This document shows, in pieces, positions 59,778 to 64,000 of a stretch of 64,000 bases of DNA. The stretch's first letter is position 1. Every line of letters begins with the position of its first letter. The notes under the pieces are model-generated. The model worked only from the letters and a program-made list of their open reading frames with translations, did not search any database and was not told the DNA's origin. A program made the position numbers and the translations under genes. Location: positions 1,447,732 through 1,511,731 of the forward strand of contig NC_023755.2 in assembly GCF_000499845.2 (NCBI RefSeq), given 5' to 3'. Source of the DNA: Phaseolus vulgaris. Taxonomy: Eukaryota; Streptophyta; Magnoliopsida; Fabales; Fabaceae.

Positions 59778-59963
59778 TTGATAGTTAAAACCTTGATAGC
59801 TAATTACATAACAATTTAAAAAAATATTTATCAATAATATAAACTAATTTAGAAATCAATAATTTTTTTAGTCTTTAAAATAGTCTCTAATTTAATTACT
59901 GTAGCAACTAATTATTATTTTTTCTCTAAAACTGAATTTTATTTAATGATTCTTTTTGTAATG
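59778..59963. mobile_element. CACTA-type miniature element 3, right-end fragment
   Basis: TAGTTAAAACCTTGATAGCTAATT through TTTTTGTAATG matches the right arm and terminus of element 2 (56425-56612); the terminal CACTA is mutated to CATTA. Confidence 0.65.
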
Positions 59964-60198
59964 GATCATATTTTTTTTATCATATTGTCAAATTAAACTA
60001 TTCATTTTAATTTTTACGTTTTATTTAAATTAAAATTAAAAGACCTAATTTGATAGTCAACTCTATATAAGAAAGTTGGTAAAGGAAACTGACATTTGTC
60101 CAAGACAAAAAGATTAATGTTTTTATTTATAATTAATAAATTAATTAATGCAATTTGACTTTTAGAACAAAATGCTTAAGATAGTGTCACCCTTTTCT

Positions 60199-60206
60199 TA
60201 TATAAG
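60199..60206 (+). promoter_or_regulatory. TATA-like box of secreted peptide gene 2
   Basis: TATATAAG, 32 bp before the ATG at 60238, at the same place as the TATA-like box of gene 1. Confidence 0.4.
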
Positions 60207-60237
60207 TGTTCATTTGAATATCATCTTTTGCAACAAA

Positions 60238-60868
60238 ATGGATACAAGAAAACCTACTGTTACTTTATTGACATTTTTATTGGCTTTCTTCATCATTGCA
60301 TCAGGTTAGAAACCATGTCTCATTTTTCAGCAATAATTTCTTGATACAATCTTAAAGCACCAAAATATAACATTTACCATTTTCTCTTACCCTTACATAA
60401 TATAGTTTCTATATATATTTTTCTTCATCCCTCTCATTACATATAAGGGTTAATCACTTGAGTGTGTTAGATGTAACAAGGGCAAGGTAAGTTTTAGTTA
60501 GTTTGGGAGGCTTTAGACAGAAATCGGTAGTTGGATACTGTGTATGAGGGTTGAACTATCCCTGAAGTGGTTCTTATTTATTTATTTTTATTATTAATAA
60601 AAAAAATAAAAAATAAAAATATGTGGTGATTTTTGTATAGAAATGTTATTTTGAAAAAAGTGCTAATTAGTTATTACTTTTTGATGCAGATATGTGTATG
60701 AAATCCGAAGCAAGGGGACCTATTGTGCATTTGCACTGTAGTAGTGATGCAGATTGTCAATATCGTCCTTGTGCTGATAAATGTGGTTGCATATGTATTG
60801 ATTCATTATGTCAATGTTCAAAACCTTCTTTTTTGGATAATGTTCACACCCATCCACCCACAAATTGA
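60238..60868 (+). CDS. secreted 8-cysteine peptide, paralog 2
   Basis: Two exons, 60238-60304 and 60690-60868, with an intron at the same place and phase as in paralog 1, 81 residues. Signal core VTLLTFLLAFFIIAS is followed by DMCMKSEA, where Ser at -3 and Ala at -1 make a good cleavage site; the mature peptide then starts RGPIVH, as in paralog 1, with eight cysteines spaced C-x5-C-x4-C-x3-C-x-C-x-C-x4-C-x-C and a tail ending PPTN. One cysteine of the CMKC motif in paralog 1 is Ser here, which supports the view that this motif belongs to the signal peptide. Conservation is strongest in exon 2. The two genes lie 3.5 kb apart in tandem. Function unknown. Confidence 0.8.
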
Positions 60869-61747
60869 GTAATAGGTCTTCTTCACATCCAATCACCAAG
60901 ACTCAGAATGAGGACAATGAAGTTTTGCAATTTTATAGTATTTAAAGGAAAAGTTGTACTTGTATCTTATAAATGAAATAAATGTTATGTTTAGTATTTC
61001 TTTATGGTAAAGAATGAATTAAATAAAATAAAGCATTTGATATATGTTATGTTTGAATCTATACAATAAGTTTGAGGTTATCTATCTGTCATATATAGTC
61101 TCCAATACCAAATCCAGTCATCAGACCTTCCTCTCATGTATCAATATTAGTTTTTGGAGTTTACAACATACACCTATTGAATGACCAGTTCAACAGTTAT
61201 ATATAATGAGATAATATAATGATTGAGACATGTGAATATTGACTACATGAACTTATTAAGGAAAAATATTCCCTAACTTCACTAATAATTCAAATAATGT
61301 ATATTAAAATATCAGGTGTGACAAATTGAGAAAAATTCTTATACTATTATTGCGTATATGATAATTATTTTAAGATAAATGTATTGAGTTAGAAGTAATA
61401 ATAATAATTTATTTATAAGGATGATTGAATCTATAAGGGATAGTTTTAAAATTTCAAGTATAATCTTTATTAAATATAAGACAATATGTTAAAGTTTGTT
61501 GAAAGGTTGTTTGTATCGTGAATTTGGAAGAAATTAAATAAAGTAAATTAAATTATTTGTATGAGTCAATTAGAAAAATTGGGATTAGGGTTCATCCGTC
61601 TCACTCATTTGTGTTTTTCAAATATAAAAATCATTCATATCGATTCTTCGCATACAAAATTATTAAGAAAGTTTCCAAAATATCGATTCCTCGCATATTT
61701 ATAAAAGATATTTATCATTACGAACAAATGTTATAAAACAATTAACA
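60869..61747. other. 3' UTR of peptide gene 2 and AT-rich spacer
   Basis: No other gene recognised. Confidence 0.5.
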
Positions 61748-61855
61748 TTTCAAATATATTCCTAACATTCAAATATGTTAAGCATTACCATTTAGGGTTT
61801 AGGGTTTCAAATATATTCCTAACATTCAAATATGTTAAGCATTACCATTTAGGTT
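61748..61855. repeat. 57-bp tandem duplication with telomere-like junction
   Basis: TTTCAAATATATTCCTAACA starts at 61748 and 61805. Between the copies stands TTTAGGGTTTAGGGTTT (61791-61807), two perfect plant telomere heptamers; after the second copy only TTTAGG remains. The two copies are otherwise identical. Confidence 0.9.
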
Positions 61856-62119
61856 AGATGCTTAAAAGTACTTTCTAGTCAATTTAAGGATCAAAATCAT
61901 GAATAATTCAAGCTTTGAGAATAAAATGATAATATCAATCATCGATAAAGAATTGAATATTATAGATAAATATCACCTCAATACATAAGAGTTTGAACAA
62001 ATTACTCCCAATCAAAAGGGAAGAATTAACCATTCATGTTGGTCATTACAAGCATGGAAAACAAGAAAAGAAGACATAGATAGTACCTATGACTGGGAGT
62101 ACAATTATTGACGTGTAGG

Positions 62120-62570
62120 TGTCGATAATTCTCTAGTTGCTTCCTTTAAGCCTCCATCCTCAAATGCTGACACTTGGTTGGGGGTGACCTGCAAAAGGTA
62201 CTTCAACGCTCAAGTAAATATTGTGTATTCTGGTATATGGTAAAAACGTACATTATCCTTTGGAGAGGGTTTTATTTTTAGCATTGGTTATGGGCCTTTT
62301 CCATGATGGGTCAGATATCAGTTATTAACTGACATGCGTCGTGGTCCCTAATTAATATGGATGTGCATCTTTCAGTTAATCATTTTATGATTGATTCGTC
62401 GGATATATTTCCCGCTTATTTCCGAATACTAATTATGACTCATTAAGTATCGTTGTAACTTTCGTGGCGTGTCTTTATATGTTATTTGACTCGGTCAGTT
62501 GGTCACCGAGGCCGAGACTGGCTCATTCGATACCGGTACAGTTTTCTATCTCTCTCTATTCTCCCAATGG
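62120..62570. mobile_element. LTR-like remnant
   Basis: A GC-richer block with GACCTGCAAAAGGTACTTCAACGCTCAAG, a feature of legume interspersed repeats that also occurs as a scrap at 25670-25745, and ending near GATACCGGTACAG. No ends, target duplication or coding region are seen. Confidence 0.35.
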
Positions 62571-62599
62571 TATCTAGGGTTATACTTCACGCTTTTTAA

Positions 62600-62725
62600 T
62601 TAACCTAGTTGAGTTTGGACTAAGTGACATCTCGCTTAAGCGAGTTTGACGAGAAAACCTAACTTCACTGGAATGAACTTGTTTGGGCGAGTTCCTATGG
62701 AGTGATCTTGCTTAGGTAAGTTTGA
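62600..62725. repeat. legume-type CGCTTAAGCGAG repeat
   Basis: TCTCGCTTAAGCGAG, then GGGCGAGTTC and CTTGCTTAGGTAAG, looks like a diverged short repeat of the TCGCTTAAGCGAG kind common in phaseoloid legumes. Confidence 0.4.
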
Positions 62726-63196
62726 GTGAGTTTCCAATATTTCAACTTTGTCTTTTTATCTTGTGTATTCTTCTTTAACCCTTTTATCTCCATCTTCCTC
62801 TAAAAACTTGAAATTAATATAAATTTGAGAATAAATTATTCACATTCCTCTTATAATAAAAAAATATAAATTCCAAAATTAAAAATTAAATTATAACTAT
62901 TTTATTAATTAAAATTCATAACTATCTATTTTTTTATAAATATTATTAAATTACTACACTTATTAATATATATTTTGTACCAGGATTTACTTAACAAAAA
63001 TTGGTATACTCATTAAATGGATATGACATTAGTCTCTAATATAATTTACTAAATGTGAATGTTATAAAAAAATATTATATTGAATTACTTTGAGGGTGTA
63101 TGTGTGTGGATGGTGGGTGGGATGTAGATGTGCATGTGTAAGTAGATGTATATCATATGTAAGTGTAGGAAAGTAGAGTAAGTGGGGGTGTAACAA

Positions 63197-63199
<3 letters not shown>
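62726..63199. other. AT-rich spacer
   Basis: Nothing recognised; a GT/GGATG-rich purine-skewed stretch lies at 63090-63190. Confidence 0.4.

Positions 63200-63241
<42 letters not shown>
63200..63241. repeat. (AT)n microsatellite
   Basis: About 20 uninterrupted AT units. Confidence 0.95.
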
Positions 63242-63243
<2 letters not shown>

Positions 63244-63766
63244 GAGGTTACAGGTTAAAAAAAACTAGTATTTGGAGTTAACACAGAATAAAAAGTTAAT
63301 TAATATTAATTTATATTAAATGTATAAATTAATGATAAAACAGATAAAATGAGATGCTTACGAATATTTAATGTAATATTATATACATTGCCACTTCAAT
63401 TTTTTAATCAATAGTTACATTTTCTTTAATACTTTCTCTATATCTTTTTAATTGTTAGACTTTTGAAAAAAGATTCGTGTAACTTTTTTTTTCAAAATTC
63501 AAAATAACAATAATTTCTTTTTACGTAACCTTTTTCACTAATCTTCCCTATTCTCTTCCTAAATAATAGTCTTTTCAAAGTTATTTTTTACTAAAATAAT
63601 CATTTAATTATTTTATTTTCAATAAAATATTAAATAAATTATTTATTATATCTCTTTCAGACTTCTTCAAAATAATAAAAATAAAAATAAGGGTATAATT
63701 GGAAAAATATATATTATCTTAATATTTTAAAAAATGTAAATGAAAAATAATAATTTTAATTTCAAA
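63242..63766. other. AT-rich spacer
   Basis: Nothing recognised. Confidence 0.4.
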
Positions 63767-64000
63767 CACTAAAAAAAATCATTTGATAGCAACTAATTTA
63801 GAGAAAAATAATGATTAGATAGTATAGTGACTAAGTTATATACTATTTGACAAACTAAAAAATTATTGATATCTAATATAATTTCTATTACTAATAAATT
63901 TGTAAAATAGTTTCTAAATTAGTATCAATCATTAGCTACTAATTACTTTATATTTTAAATTAATTTTAAATTTTAAATTAAAGATTAGTTTAAAATATAA
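63767..64000. mobile_element. CACTA-type miniature element 4, left part, runs off the right edge
   Basis: Starts CACTAAAAAAAATCATTTGATAGCAACTAATTTAGAG, recognisably the terminal repeat of element 2, and continues with the same GATATCTAATATAATTT and TAGCTACTAATTA blocks found at 55850-56520. Confidence 0.65.

Overview
The window is nuclear DNA of a dicot plant, most likely a phaseoloid legume (Phaseolus or a close relative). The evidence is the very AT-rich intergenic DNA, spliced genes with GT-AG introns, plant-only families (TIR-NB-ARC resistance gene, DCD-domain protein, ATL RING-H2 ligase), fragments of plastid psaB and ycf2, plant LINE, copia, LTR and CACTA elements, and a satellite of about 538 bp whose unit length is close to that reported for the subtelomeric khipu satellite of common bean. 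The species and the satellite identity are inferences; no search was run.

Layout. 1-1694 (-): 5' half of a TIR-NB-ARC resistance gene with a W-box cluster upstream. 2262-2725: degenerate minisatellite. 4371-6112 (-): DCD-domain gene whose leader and promoter (to about 9750) lie in a segment duplicated at 12804-14197; part of it recurs again at 19530-19825. 10426-12294 (-) and 15747-18725 (-): two nuclear genes for large-subunit proteins of an organellar, probably mitochondrial, ribosome (uL18 and uL15 families). 20344-21757: complete solo LTR with a perfect 5-bp target duplication. 24331-24999 (-): ATL-type RING-H2 ubiquitin ligase. 25755-26060: ycf2 and psaB fragments. 27437-34028 (+): choline/ethanolamine kinase with an unusual N-terminal extension, a leader intron with a triplicated donor site, and a short upstream ORF.

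35270-36015 is a decayed copia integrase fragment that runs straight into a head-to-tail satellite array of about 14 copies (36012-43667), which ends in a short telomere-like filler. 46261-47235 (-): single-exon plant protein of unknown function. 48954-49850 (-): frameshifted type I MADS relic without its MADS box. 50280-55255: 5'-truncated L1-type LINE with an intact 1231-residue ORF2 and recognisable target duplications. 55809-56612: two hairpin-forming CACTA-type miniature elements. 56743-57462 and 60238-60868 (+): two paralogous two-exon genes for secreted 8-cysteine peptides. The remainder (to 64000) is AT-rich DNA with LTR and CACTA fragments, microsatellites and a second telomere-like motif inside a tandem duplication.

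The genes do not form one pathway. The organising features are (i) a set of three minus-strand housekeeping genes sharing duplicated upstream DNA, and (ii) a repeat-rich half with a satellite and small secreted peptides.
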